DNA from: JBHWPB01 sp043424675
GTDB taxonomy: Bacteria; Bacillota; Bacilli; Lactobacillales; Carnobacteriaceae_A
Direction: 5' to 3'
Assembly: GCA_043424675.1 (NCBI GenBank)
Contig: JBHWPB010000040.1
Location: forward strand, 1-33,402
Length of the DNA stretch: 33,402 bases
Under the pieces are notes generated by a model. It ran no database searches. It was not told where the DNA came from and was given only the letters and a program-made list of their open reading frames with translations. Below, piece by piece: positions 1 through 7,697 of the stretch. The number at the start of each line of letters is the position of its first letter. Position 1 is the stretch's first letter. The translations under genes were made by a program, and so were the position numbers.

Positions 1-168
1 ATTCTAGAATTTCACTATTGATGAAAAATAAAGAGTTTTTTAATCCAATCAAATCTACAAAACTTTGTTTAGTTTAAGTTTGAGAACGTTCATTGAATAT
101 TATTTTTTGTTACTCTTATCTCTATACAAAAAAATAACTCTCGTTAAAGGGGGTAGTGATTTATTTTT
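1..168. other. Gene-free left edge
   Basis: AT-rich sequence downstream of the minus-strand OsmC gene. I see no coding region and no convincing terminator. Two short perfect palindromes, ATTCTAGAAT at 1-10 and GAACGTTC at 84-91, are too short to interpret. Confidence 0.4.
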
Positions 169-609
169 TTACTTGGTTTGAATTTCTTTCTTGAAAGACG
201 GTGTATTCACAATCGTATCTGCCACGGGGCAAGTTTTTTCAATAAAGTCTACAAAGCCTGCAATTTCTTCTTCCGTATTATCTGCATCAATAAAATATTT
301 TGTGCGGATTTCAGAAAAACCGACCTTTGCAGCCGGATTTTTTCCTAAAAATCCATCTGGATCTAAATCGCCTTCTAACTCAATAGAAATGTCGTGGAGA
401 TTAATTCTTTCGCGTTTCGCAAAAGCTCTTGCGACAATTGTCTTACATGCTCCCAGTGAAATCAATAAAGCTTCCACAGGGTTCATCCCTTTGTCTGTTC
501 CTCCCATACTGGTCGGCTCATCAAGTGTCATTTCAAAATCTCTTGCTTTCCCATGGACTTCTAAACCTTCTACACTTTCGACAGACACTTTCGTGATTTG
601 TTTCGCCAT
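169..609 (-). CDS. OsmC/Ohr-family peroxidase-like protein
   Basis: A 146-residue protein of the OsmC/Ohr superfamily, small cytoplasmic enzymes that reduce organic hydroperoxides with two cysteines. Both expected cysteines are visible: one in LGACKTIVA near residue 54, on the central helix, and one in EKTCPVAD near residue 127. The GTDKGMNPVEALL segment before the first Cys is typical of the YhfA/OsmC branch. Length matches the family (about 135-150). The ATG at 609 lies behind a GGAAGGG-like ribosome-binding site and a clear promoter with a perfect -35. It is a single-gene unit facing away from the neighbouring amidase. The exact physiological hydroperoxide, and OsmC versus Ohr, cannot be decided from sequence alone. 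Confidence 0.88.
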   Translation of the reverse strand: MAKQITKVSVESVEGLEVHGKARDFEMTLDEPTSMGGTDKGMNPVEALLISLGACKTIVARAFAKRERINLHDISIELEGDLDPDGFLGKNPAAKVGFSEIRTKYFIDADNTEEEIAGFVDFIEKTCPVADTIVNTPSFKKEIQTK

Positions 610-651
610 ATTTACCTAACCCTTCCCCTTTTTGTTTTATATTTCACAACA

Positions 652-680
652 AGCATACATATAAATAAATTAATTGTCAA
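652..680 (-). promoter_or_regulatory. Sigma-A promoter of the OsmC gene
   Basis: On the minus strand, TTGACA (675-680) is followed after 17 nt by TATGCT (652-657), 43 nt upstream of the OsmC start. The -35 is a perfect consensus. No dyad operator is obvious around it. Confidence 0.7.
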
Positions 681-730
681 CAATGCAAAGGATACATGTG
701 ATTGTCTTATCAAACGTTGTTAATCTAATA

Positions 731-764
731 AATCCTCCAAAAAATAATAAAAGCTTGGAGGATT
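731..764 (-). terminator. Hairpin downstream of the amidase gene
   Basis: A perfect 10-bp inverted repeat (AATCCTCCAA / TTGGAGGATT) with a 14-nt A/T loop lies 54 nt past the amidase stop. The uridine tail on the minus strand is poor, so it may be a weak terminator or an RNA-stabilising 3' hairpin. Confidence 0.45.
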
Positions 765-817
765 CTCTAATAGTATAGAATTGTTTGTGGGTTCTCTCTC
801 CCACACTGATGCCAGTA

Positions 818-2323
818 CTATACTTCTGTGCCTTTGTATACATCTGTCTTAAGCTGTCCTTGTGCTTCCAACTGCTTGGCAACTTGCAGTAAGAGATATT
901 CCTGTCCCTTTCCTCCCCATAACATCGTTCCGATAGGTAAATTATCAGGGGTTTCATACATGGGCAAAGAAATGGCTGTGGTTCCTGAGATATTAACGAT
1001 AGAAGTATAAGGATTCAAGTCACTTCCTGGTTCAAAAGTTTTCATAATCGCTTGCAACTGTTCTTCAAACGGAATCTCATCTACATTAGCTAACATTTTC
1101 TTGTGCTTCTCTTGCTGGTCTGCATTGGTACCGTGGATAGGTGCCGGTCCCGTAGCTGTTGGCACGAGTATCAAGTCATAATCTTCAAAGAAAGCCTCCA
1201 TCGTTCTTCCTAGCTGATCCCAAAAATCAATCGTTTCAGAGTAATTTACCGCTTTAACTTCCTGACCGATCTGGTAAAGTGCCCAGGTAATCGGCTCAAC
1301 TTCTTCCTTTTCGATCTCGCGGCCCCGTTCAGCTACAATATTTTTCAATTGTTTGGTCGTTTCTACAGCATAGACATTGAAATAAGTCATCGCCGCTTTC
1401 TCGATATCATAGTCAGGAAAAGCTTCTACTAATTCGTGGTCTAATTCTTCCAAAATATTATAAGCTTTTTTCATCATTTCTTCTGCTGCAGGATCAGGTT
1501 CCTCAGACGTCCACCAGTTTTTGAGGTAGGCGATTTTTAAAGGACGATCCAAAGGCTCCAGAACTTTCTCTTCTATCAAAGGCAGCGTAAAAGGCGCATC
1601 ATATTGTTCCACTTGCAGTGCTTTTAAGAGTCTCCAGGTGTCCCGCACCGAACGTGTCATCGCAAAGTCGACAGCTGCTCCCTGCCAGTTGCGATAAGGA
1701 AAAGGCCCGTGCGCTGTTCGTCCATTGGATACTTTCAAGCCAAGTAGACCATTAAAAGAAGCAGGAATGCGGATAGATCCACCTCCATCTGAAGCTGTGG
1801 CTATCGGCACCAAGCCTGCTTTTACCGCTGTGGCGGCTCCTCCGCTAGAACCTCCTGCGTTGCGGGTCAAGTCCTGCGGTAAATTAACAGAGCCATGGAA
1901 CAGACTATCCGAAATCCCCTTCAAAGCGAATTCTGGTGTATTCGTTCTGCCGACTACAACGAAGCCCACATCCAGGATACTTTTGACAAAGTTAGTTGTC
2001 TCCGTAGCTTTCTGATCCTTTAATAACTGAGACCCGCTAGTAGCTGGCTGTCTTGCCTCGTTATGTCCAGCGTCCTTTAATAAAATTGGAACCCCAAAAA
2101 AGGCAGGCAACTGCTGGCGTTCTGTGAGAGAGAGTTCAGCTAACTGCTTATCATAATCGTCAGCTAACATCTGGGCTTCTTCCGTTTGAGTGTGCGTCAC
2201 AGCATTCAAGGAAGCATTATAAGTCGCGATATTTTCAAGCGCGGCGTCCACTAACTCTCGAACAGTATAATCTCCTTGCTTAATTCCTTCAGCGTAAAAG
2301 CTGGCATCTTCTGTAAATAACAT
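818..2323 (-). CDS. Amidase-signature family hydrolase
   Basis: A 501-residue amidase-signature enzyme that hydrolyses carboxamides through a Ser-cisSer-Lys triad. The catalytic Lys is in LLKDAGHN (about residue 82). The glycine/serine-rich signature is GGSSGGAA (about 158), and the nucleophile is in ASDGGGSIRIPAS (about 180). Domain and length (about 480-510) fit non-GatA amidases such as 6-aminohexanoate-cyclic-dimer-hydrolase-like or peptide amidases. It is not GatA: gatC and gatB are absent. The ATG at 2323 has a strong GGGGAGG site 6 nt upstream. There is no signal peptide, so it is cytoplasmic. It stands alone, with TraX behind it on the same strand and a promoter in between. The substrate is unknown. 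Confidence 0.88.
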   Translation of the reverse strand: MLFTEDASFYAEGIKQGDYTVRELVDAALENIATYNASLNAVTHTQTEEAQMLADDYDKQLAELSLTERQQLPAFFGVPILLKDAGHNEARQPATSGSQLLKDQKATETTNFVKSILDVGFVVVGRTNTPEFALKGISDSLFHGSVNLPQDLTRNAGGSSGGAATAVKAGLVPIATASDGGGSIRIPASFNGLLGLKVSNGRTAHGPFPYRNWQGAAVDFAMTRSVRDTWRLLKALQVEQYDAPFTLPLIEEKVLEPLDRPLKIAYLKNWWTSEEPDPAAEEMMKKAYNILEELDHELVEAFPDYDIEKAAMTYFNVYAVETTKQLKNIVAERGREIEKEEVEPITWALYQIGQEVKAVNYSETIDFWDQLGRTMEAFFEDYDLILVPTATGPAPIHGTNADQQEKHKKMLANVDEIPFEEQLQAIMKTFEPGSDLNPYTSIVNISGTTAISLPMYETPDNLPIGTMLWGGKGQEYLLLQVAKQLEAQGQLKTDVYKGTEV

Positions 2324-2353
2324 GATATTCCTCCCCTATATTCTCTACCTCTC

Positions 2354-2383
2354 ACTATAAGTAAAACTATCTCTTTTTTACAA
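2354..2383 (-). promoter_or_regulatory. Probable promoter of the amidase gene
   Basis: On the minus strand TTGTAA (2378-2383) and TATAGT (2354-2359) are separated by 18 nt, about 30 nt before the start codon. Confidence 0.5.
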
Positions 2384-2480
2384 GAAAATTTCTTCTGTAA
2401 GGTATCTTCTGACAATAAAAAGGGGGCTAAGGCTCTTCTATCCAGCATCTGTAAAAACAAAAATGTATTCCTCTTTGGAA

Positions 2481-3071
2481 CTAGCTATGCATAGTGAGCC
2501 CAATCAAAATAGCTTGATGGAGTGGGTAGTAAAGATAAAAGAAATATTTTGGCATACGCGGCAGTTTTAATCCTTTGTCGCTATTCAAAATAGGAAGCGA
2601 TAGAAGAGAAAAGAGTTGGACAAAGGATAAGTTTAAGAACTGCACAAGGATGCTCGCAAGCACTCCCTCTGTTTGATCGTGGTTTTTCATCCACCACAGC
2701 GTCCACCCGAATAAAAAGCCATAGACACCGTATTCAGCAAAAAAACTCAAAAATAAAAAGACGATGAAATAGCGTGGAAACTTCGTAGATAGAGAAAAAA
2801 GAGCCAACAGAAATAAAACATTGATCGTAGCGGAAGTCACAGGCATAGAGATCACACCAAGCAAGAGCAATTTAAAAATATAATGTTTGTAATTCCTAGT
2901 ACGCTCTGTTCCTTCAATCGCACCATATAAAAAGCAGGGAAAAGCAATCCGGCCGATGACACGCATCCAGGTGACTCCAGGGAAAAGATAATGGCCGACA
3001 TGGTCGATTGTCATAGTGAGGATGCCGATCCATTTGATGGTATTTGTTTTATGACTGAATTGTGCTTTCAT
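2481..3071 (-). CDS. TraX family integral membrane protein
   Basis: A 196-residue polytopic membrane protein of the TraX family. TraX of F plasmid acetylates pilin, but chromosomal Firmicute homologues have no established role. Family marks are the N-terminal IKWIGILTMTIDHVGH segment (conserved D-H in the first membrane helix), the WMRVIGRIAFPCFLYGAIEG segment after it, and the C-terminal FFYLYYPLHQAILIG motif. The central part is a run of hydrophobic helices (about 6 in total). Its ATG at 3071 has a GAAGG site 5 nt upstream. It lies divergently from the acetamidase gene. By analogy with acyltransferase-3-like membrane proteins it might modify a cell-surface or lipid substrate; that is inference. 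Confidence 0.82.
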   Translation of the reverse strand: MKAQFSHKTNTIKWIGILTMTIDHVGHYLFPGVTWMRVIGRIAFPCFLYGAIEGTERTRNYKHYIFKLLLLGVISMPVTSATINVLFLLALFSLSTKFPRYFIVFLFLSFFAEYGVYGFLFGWTLWWMKNHDQTEGVLASILVQFLNLSFVQLFSLLSLPILNSDKGLKLPRMPKYFFYLYYPLHQAILIGLTMHS

Positions 3072-3143
3072 TTTCGCCTTCTTTCTTTATAAGAGAGTGC
3101 TCCCCCGTCTTGAAGATTCTTTGTTATGAGTAAAAAAGACTTA

Positions 3144-3172
3144 TTCGCATTTAATTTTCCTTTTGCTATAAT
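3144..3172 (+). promoter_or_regulatory. Extended -10 promoter of the acetamidase gene
   Basis: TTCGCA (3144-3149), 17-nt spacer, then TATAAT (3167-3172) preceded by TGC, giving an extended -10 (TGnTATAAT). It sits 28 nt before the start codon in the divergent traX-acetamidase gap. Confidence 0.65.
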
Positions 3173-3199
3173 GGTAACAATTCAAAAGGGAAAGGTGAT

Positions 3200-4078
3200 A
3201 TGATGACTCGTATTTCAAAAGACCAAGTGATATTCGCTATGGACAAAGACAATAAGCCTGTCGCAGAAGTTAATAGCGGTGAAACCGTCGTTTTCGAAAC
3301 GATGGACTGCTTTTCAGATACAATTGAAACAGAAGAGGATGTTATCAGTTCGATTGACTTTAGCGACATCAACCCTGCAACTGGACCACTCTATGTGAAC
3401 GGTGCCGAACCGGGAGATGTCTTGAAGGTAACTTTTGAGTCGATCAAGCTCGATGACACGGCGGTCGTGATCGCTTCTCCAGGTCTTGCAATGCTTGGAG
3501 ACCGCATTGAAGAAGAAGAAACTGAAATTGTGAATGTGTCAGATGAGGGCGTAGAAATTTTCGGGCGCACAGTTCCACTTCGTAAAATGATGGGAGTCGT
3601 CGGAACAGCGGCTGCAGACAAAGCTTGGAATACCGGAACGCCTTATGATCACGGCGGAAATATGGACGTGACGCAAGTAACAGAAGGCGCTTCTGTTTAC
3701 CTTCCAGTCAATACAGAAGGCGCGCTCCTTGCCATGGGAGACGCTCACGCAACCATGGGGGACGGAGAAATCGGTGGTGCAGGAGCTGAAGTCGCAACAG
3801 AAACCACAGTCACGGTTGAAGTGTTAAAAGATTCAGATATCCCTACACCGATGGTTGAAACAGAAGACAAGTACGTCGCAGTTGGTTCTCGTGAAGAATT
3901 CGAAGATGCGGCACGTCTCGCTGTCAACAACATGGCAGACTTCTTGATGTCGCGTACAGGCTTGAGCTTGAATCATGCCAATATGCTTCTCTCAATTGCT
4001 GGAGACCTCCACACTGCACAACTGGCTAACCCTGTCTTTACCGCCAAAATGATATTAGATAAAAAATATTTTGACTGA
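3200..4078 (+). CDS. Acetamidase/formamidase family protein
   Basis: A 292-residue member of the FmdA/AmdA family, which hydrolyses short-chain amides (formamide, acetamide) to ammonium and the acid. Typical features are PATGPLYVNGAEPGD near residues 60-75, NTGTPYDHGGNMD (about 140-152) and the active-site region MGDAHATMGDGEIGGAG (about 180-196), with its conserved His and acidic residues. Length fits the short bacterial form (about 300). It is unusually acidic (for example IEEEETEIVNVSDEG), consistent with a salt-tolerant host. The start has AAAGGTGAT just upstream and a second ATG follows at once. It is monocistronic with its own promoter and terminator. The neighbouring amidase acts on related chemistry but is in a separate, oppositely oriented unit. 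Confidence 0.88.
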   Translation: MMTRISKDQVIFAMDKDNKPVAEVNSGETVVFETMDCFSDTIETEEDVISSIDFSDINPATGPLYVNGAEPGDVLKVTFESIKLDDTAVVIASPGLAMLGDRIEEEETEIVNVSDEGVEIFGRTVPLRKMMGVVGTAAADKAWNTGTPYDHGGNMDVTQVTEGASVYLPVNTEGALLAMGDAHATMGDGEIGGAGAEVATETTVTVEVLKDSDIPTPMVETEDKYVAVGSREEFEDAARLAVNNMADFLMSRTGLSLNHANMLLSIAGDLHTAQLANPVFTAKMILDKKYFD

Positions 4079-4110
4079 TACCATATAATTTAAACTTTTA
4101 GAACGTAATT

Positions 4111-4145
4111 AAACCTCCTTGTTTTTTCACAAGGAGGTTTTTTGA
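4111..4145 (+). terminator. Rho-independent terminator after the acetamidase gene
   Basis: AAACCTCCTTG and CAAGGAGGTTT form a stem of about 11 bp around a TTTTTT-rich loop, followed by TTTT. Confidence 0.85.
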
Positions 4146-4224
4146 ACACTATTTCTCTTATAAACTAAAAAATTAAGCGTGGTCCCCAAGCATAGTCTGC
4201 TGTATATTTTCTAAGAAATATAAT

Positions 4225-4785
4225 TCATTTACCATCAAAGGGCTCACAGTCGTCCTCGTCAATGAGTTTTTCATAAAGAGAGTCTAGTTTCACACGATCT
4301 TCGTCTTTCAAAGGCGAATTCCTCCTTCGATAATTCCGATAAGAACGATTGCTGACATCTTTTTTAATCTCTTTCTTTGCTTCCATAATATCACGGTACA
4401 ATTCACGCGCAGATTTTCTGCTTGCGCCCTTTTGTAGAATCATATTCTGAATCGCATAGTCACTTGTCGCTACTGTAACGTGAGTGATGAGTGAATTCTC
4501 TTCTCCTACTGTCCGCTCAATATAGCTGTCGGCTGTCTCATCTGATTTTGTAAAGACAACGCTTAGATTTTTATAATCGTAAATCGCTTCAATACCAGGT
4601 ACTAATTGGGCATCGAAAACCACACGTGTGTGAATCCCTTTATACTTGGAATATTCGCTGAGAATCTGCAATAATAAATCTCGCGCATCGCCCATCTTAT
4701 CTTGACGACTTAAACGCGCCAACTCTGGCCAATAACCTATCATATTATATCCATCAACAATCAATAAGCGTTCTCGCACACGCAA
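4225..4785 (-). CDS. rae1: Rae1/YacP-type ribosome-dependent NYN endoribonuclease
   Basis: A 186-residue NYN/PIN-like protein orthologous in sequence and position to B. subtilis Rae1 (YacP), which enters the ribosomal A site and cleaves certain mRNAs during translation. The fold is recognisable from LLIVDGYNMIGYWP (residues 7-20, first catalytic Asp), RVVFDAQLVPG (about 54-64), VVFTKSDETADSYIER (acidic DETAD) and VATSDYAIQNMI (last Asp). The C-terminus is charged. The start is TTG at 4785, because a GGGAGG site lies 6 nt upstream and no ATG is suitably placed. It is the last gene of the minus-strand gltX-cysS-mrnC-rlmB-rae1 cluster, 59 nt after rlmB. Function is inferred from orthology. Confidence 0.88.
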   Translation of the reverse strand: MRVRERLLIVDGYNMIGYWPELARLSRQDKMGDARDLLLQILSEYSKYKGIHTRVVFDAQLVPGIEAIYDYKNLSVVFTKSDETADSYIERTVGEENSLITHVTVATSDYAIQNMILQKGASRKSARELYRDIMEAKKEIKKDVSNRSYRNYRRRNSPLKDEDRVKLDSLYEKLIDEDDCEPFDGK

Positions 4786-4844
4786 CGGTTTCCTCCCTTC
4801 TTATATCTTTGCAGTCTTACACTTCACGTAGACCAAACGATACA

Positions 4845-5597
4845 TTAGTTTGGCAAACGTTCACGTGCCACTTCATACATCATTAAGGCTGTGGCGACAC
4901 CGGCATTAAGACTCTGAATCTGTCCTGACATAGGGAGAGTTACTATCCCGTCACAGTTTTCTTTCACAAGACGGCTGATTCCTTTTCCTTCATTCCCAAT
5001 CACGAGAGCGATAGCACCTTCGCTGTTCCAAGTACGGTAATCTTCTCCATCCATATCCGTTCCAAAAACCCACAATCCCCGTTCTTTCAGTTCTTGAATG
5101 GTGTCGACCATATTGGTCACCCGGGCCACCTTGACATGCTCGATTGCACCTGCTGAGGTTTTCGCAACAGTCGCGGTAAGTCCGACTGCCCGGCGCTCTG
5201 GGATAATTACGCCATGGACACCCGCTGCGTCTGCTGTCCGCAAAATAGAACCCAGGTTATGCGGGTCTTCAATTCCATCTAATAAAACAAAGAAAGGTTC
5301 TTCTGAACGTTCTTCTGCAACTTCAAATAAATCATTTAAGCTTGCATAATCCATTGCTGCTACTGTCACAACAACACCTTGGTGGTTTTCTCCATCCGTG
5401 AGACGGTCTAATTTCTCTTTAGGAACCTGATAAACTTGAGCTTTCCTGCTGTTCGCTACCGCTTCAATTTCTTCCAGACGATTTCCTGATAATCCTTCTT
5501 GAAAATAAACCTTATGAATATCTCGGTCTGACTTCAAAGTAGATAAAACGGCGTTTCGGCCGTATATTATATCGCTTTCTTCTTCCCTATTTGACAT
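4845..5597 (-). CDS. rlmB: 23S rRNA (guanosine-2'-O)-methyltransferase RlmB
   Basis: A 250-residue TrmH-family SPOUT methyltransferase that methylates the 2'-O of a conserved G in the peptidyl-transferase loop of 23S rRNA (G2251 in E. coli). The N-terminal substrate-binding domain starts IIYGRNAVLSTL. The SPOUT motifs follow: LLDGIEDPHNLGSILRTAD (motif 1, catalytic Arg), ALVIGNEGKGISRLV (motif 2) and MSGQIQSLNAGVATALMMYE (motif 3, the knot). I place the start at the ATG at 5597, 5 nt after the mrnC stop, because GGGAGG lies about 9 nt upstream. A longer reading to 5630 would overlap mrnC and has no site. Cotranscribed with mrnC and cysS. Confidence 0.93.
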   Translation of the reverse strand: MSNREEESDIIYGRNAVLSTLKSDRDIHKVYFQEGLSGNRLEEIEAVANSRKAQVYQVPKEKLDRLTDGENHQGVVVTVAAMDYASLNDLFEVAEERSEEPFFVLLDGIEDPHNLGSILRTADAAGVHGVIIPERRAVGLTATVAKTSAGAIEHVKVARVTNMVDTIQELKERGLWVFGTDMDGEDYRTWNSEGAIALVIGNEGKGISRLVKENCDGIVTLPMSGQIQSLNAGVATALMMYEVARERLPN

Positions 5598-5601
5598 TTT
5601 A

Positions 5602-6024
5602 TCACGCCTCCCTTTCGACGATCTTTTCAATACACCAGTTCATAATTTCATCCAGACGCTCCGTGTTTTCCATAAGATAGATATAACCAATTAAAGCTTC
5701 AAAGCCCGAAGAGGTCCGGTAAGTTCTCACGTCTGCATTTTTAGCTTTTGTATGGCTCTTCGCATTACGTCCCCGCTTAAAAACAGCCATTTCTGCATCG
5801 GTTAAAAGACTTTCTGATTCCATCTCTTCCATTAGCCAAAATTGAGCTTTAGCGGATACGAACCGTGTAGCCTTGTTATGAAGCTGATTGGGTTTAGTGT
5901 CTCCTTCTGCTATTAAATAACGACGTACGGCTAGTTCGTAGACAGCATCCCCTACATAAGCGAGAGCCAGCCCATTCAACTGTTTGAATTCTCTTTTTTG
6001 TTTATCTGTGAATGTTTCAGTCAT
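5602..6024 (-). CDS. mrnC: Mini-ribonuclease 3 (Mini-III)
   Basis: A 140-residue RNase III catalytic domain lacking a dsRNA-binding domain. This is the Mini-III that trims 23S rRNA precursor ends in Firmicutes. The catalytic signature GLALAYVGDAVYELAVRRYL carries the metal-binding Asp/Glu residues. Further conserved segments are KPNQLHNKATRFVSAKAQ and the C-terminal GFEALIGYIYLMEN helix with the second acidic residue. The start is the ATG at 6024, which overlaps the cysS stop in a TAATG arrangement with GGGAG about 6 nt upstream; this indicates translational coupling. An upstream in-frame ATG at 6042 is less likely. Confidence 0.92.
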   Translation of the reverse strand: MTETFTDKQKREFKQLNGLALAYVGDAVYELAVRRYLIAEGDTKPNQLHNKATRFVSAKAQFWLMEEMESESLLTDAEMAVFKRGRNAKSHTKAKNADVRTYRTSSGFEALIGYIYLMENTERLDEIMNWCIEKIVEREA

Positions 6025-7436
6025 TATTGCTCCCGTCTCCATCGCATACCTTGCGCCGTGTCCTCTAGAATGATCCCTTGTTCATAGAGCTCATCACGAA
6101 TCTGGTCCGCCCGTTCATAATTTCCTTCCGCTCTTGCACGGACACGTTCCTCGATAAGATCTTCAATCTCTTGATCTAACAGTTCCTCTTCGATAGCTAC
6201 TTCGATGCCGAAGATTCCTGTGATATCCAGATAAGATTCTAGGACACGATGAATGACTCTTTCAGAAACTCGCTCTTGTTTGCTGTAGCGATTCAAAAAT
6301 TTAACCATTTCATAGACCACTGTGATTCCGTTAGCAGCATTAAAGTCATCATCCATCTTTTCAATGAATTCCTTCTCTAACTCTATCCATTCTGATAAGT
6401 CTTTATCATCTTCTTCCAGGCTTTCTTCTGCATCTGCCAGTCGATATTCTACGTTTTTATAAGCGGTCTGAACACGTTCTAAGTTTATCGCCGCCTCTTG
6501 CAACGTTTCCTCTGTATAGTTAATCGGCTGACGATAGTGGGTAGTTGCCAAGAAGAAACGAACAATCTGCGGATCAACTTCTTCAATCAAATCATGAACT
6601 AAGACCACGTTCCCAATCGACTTGCTCATCTTCTCGTCTTCCATATTGACAAAGCCGTTGTGCATCCAGTAGTTAGCGAAAGTCTGTCCTGTCTTAGCCT
6701 CAGATTGAGCGATTTCATTTTCGTGGTGAGGGAAAGTCAAGTCATGCCCGCCCGCATGAATATCGAGAGTGTCTCCCAACTGCTTGGTGGACATAACAGA
6801 GCATTCGATATGCCAGCCAGGGCGTCCTTTACTCCATGGAGAATCCCAGTGCAATTCATCTTCACTCGTCTTTTTCCAGAGGACAAAGTCAGCTGGATCT
6901 TTTTTCTTGCGGCGTTCTTCTTCAGTTGTTCTTTCGCTTGCGCCTTCTCTGAGATCATCCATCGAAATTTTTGACAGCTTACCGTAGTCTTTGAACTTTC
7001 TGGTATCGAAATAAACATCTCCATCTGATTCATAAGCATAACCATTGTCCATAATCTCTTCAATAAATTCGATAATATCTGGGATATGTTGAACAACGCG
7101 CGGGTGATGCGTCGCCTCTTTCACATTGAGTGCTTTTGTATCTTCAAAGTAAGCCAGAATATATCTTTCCGCAATTTCTTCAGGTGACACACCGTTTTTC
7201 TCTGCTGCTTTGATAATTTTATCATCTACGTCTGTAAAATTGGAGACATAGTTCACATTGTAACCGCGGTATTCCAAGTAGCGGCGGACCACATCGAATG
7301 CGACAGCAGAGCGAGCATTTCCAATATGGATATAGTTATAGACTGTCGGCCCACAGACGTACATGGTGACCTCATCTTCCTTTATGGGTTCAAAGACTTC
7401 TTTTTCTTGTGTCATCGTATTGTAAATTTCTATCAT
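6024..7436 (-). CDS. cysS: Cysteinyl-tRNA synthetase
   Basis: A 470-residue class I aminoacyl-tRNA synthetase that charges tRNA-Cys. The HIGH signature is YNYIHIGNARSA (about residues 31-42) and KMSKS is in DEKMSKSIGNV (about 270). Zinc ligands expected for CysRS are present in MYVCGPTVYN, IECSVMS and the FPHHENEIAQ segment. The C-terminal DALR-like helical region ends LYEQGIILEDTAQGMRWRREQ, as in bacterial CysS. The start at 7436 follows a GGACGGAG site. The open frame continues upstream to 7556, but that part is the T-box leader, not protein. No cysE precedes it, unlike Bacillus. Expression should rise when tRNA-Cys is uncharged. Confidence 0.96.
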   Translation of the reverse strand: MIEIYNTMTQEKEVFEPIKEDEVTMYVCGPTVYNYIHIGNARSAVAFDVVRRYLEYRGYNVNYVSNFTDVDDKIIKAAEKNGVSPEEIAERYILAYFEDTKALNVKEATHHPRVVQHIPDIIEFIEEIMDNGYAYESDGDVYFDTRKFKDYGKLSKISMDDLREGASERTTEEERRKKKDPADFVLWKKTSEDELHWDSPWSKGRPGWHIECSVMSTKQLGDTLDIHAGGHDLTFPHHENEIAQSEAKTGQTFANYWMHNGFVNMEDEKMSKSIGNVVLVHDLIEEVDPQIVRFFLATTHYRQPINYTEETLQEAAINLERVQTAYKNVEYRLADAEESLEEDDKDLSEWIELEKEFIEKMDDDFNAANGITVVYEMVKFLNRYSKQERVSERVIHRVLESYLDITGIFGIEVAIEEELLDQEIEDLIEERVRARAEGNYERADQIRDELYEQGIILEDTAQGMRWRREQ

Positions 7437-7697
7437 TAGCTCCGTCCTTTCTCTTCTCAAGTTCTTTTTAAACAAAAAGCAGTGCCTCACAAAAAGACAC
7501 TGCCCGCATGGTTCCACTTTTCTTGGAAGTTTACCTTCCCTTAAAACGCGTAACATGCGTCATTCGAAAGGTCTACCTATCGATCCTTTTACTCCAAGAG
7601 GCACTTCGATAAAGGATTCCTGTCCGTTTTCACTTTCCGGACTCCCTGTAAAGAATAATCTTTATCTACTTTCTCTCTTCCACGTCTTTCACTCTAT
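7437..7697 (-). promoter_or_regulatory. T-box leader (tRNA-Cys) of cysS
   Basis: The gltX-cysS gap holds a tRNA-sensing T-box leader. On the minus strand there is a long stem I region with AGTAGATAAAGA and GAGTCCGG elements. The loop segment GAAGTGCCTC contains TGC at 7601-7603, the likely cysteine specifier. The T-box core TGGAACC is at 7510-7516. The four bases TGGA pair with the UCCA end of an uncharged tRNA whose discriminator is U, as in tRNA-Cys, so specifier and acceptor readout agree. A terminator follows. I could not locate a clear promoter; it must lie near or inside the 3' end of gltX. Confidence 0.88.
7474..7503 (-). terminator. T-box-controlled terminator before cysS
   Basis: GCAGTGTC (7496-7503) pairs with GGCACTGC (7479-7486) with one G-U pair, followed by TTTTT. 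It competes with the antiterminator built around the TGGAACC core just upstream. Confidence 0.85.

Noticed and set aside
78..91. cre site around GAACGTTC
   Set aside because: Three mismatches to the consensus and no promoter context.
670..957. Small minus-strand reading frame overlapping the amidase 3' end
   Set aside because: Cys/Ser-rich nonsense composition, out of frame with the amidase and no SD.
818..4078. Amidase plus acetamidase as one nitrogen-scavenging operon
   Set aside because: The genes are on opposite strands with separate promoters and a TraX gene between; shared function is only a guess.
7437..7556. In-frame N-terminal extension of cysS
   Set aside because: This part is the T-box antiterminator and terminator. 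The CysRS N-terminus and SD fit the ATG at 7436.
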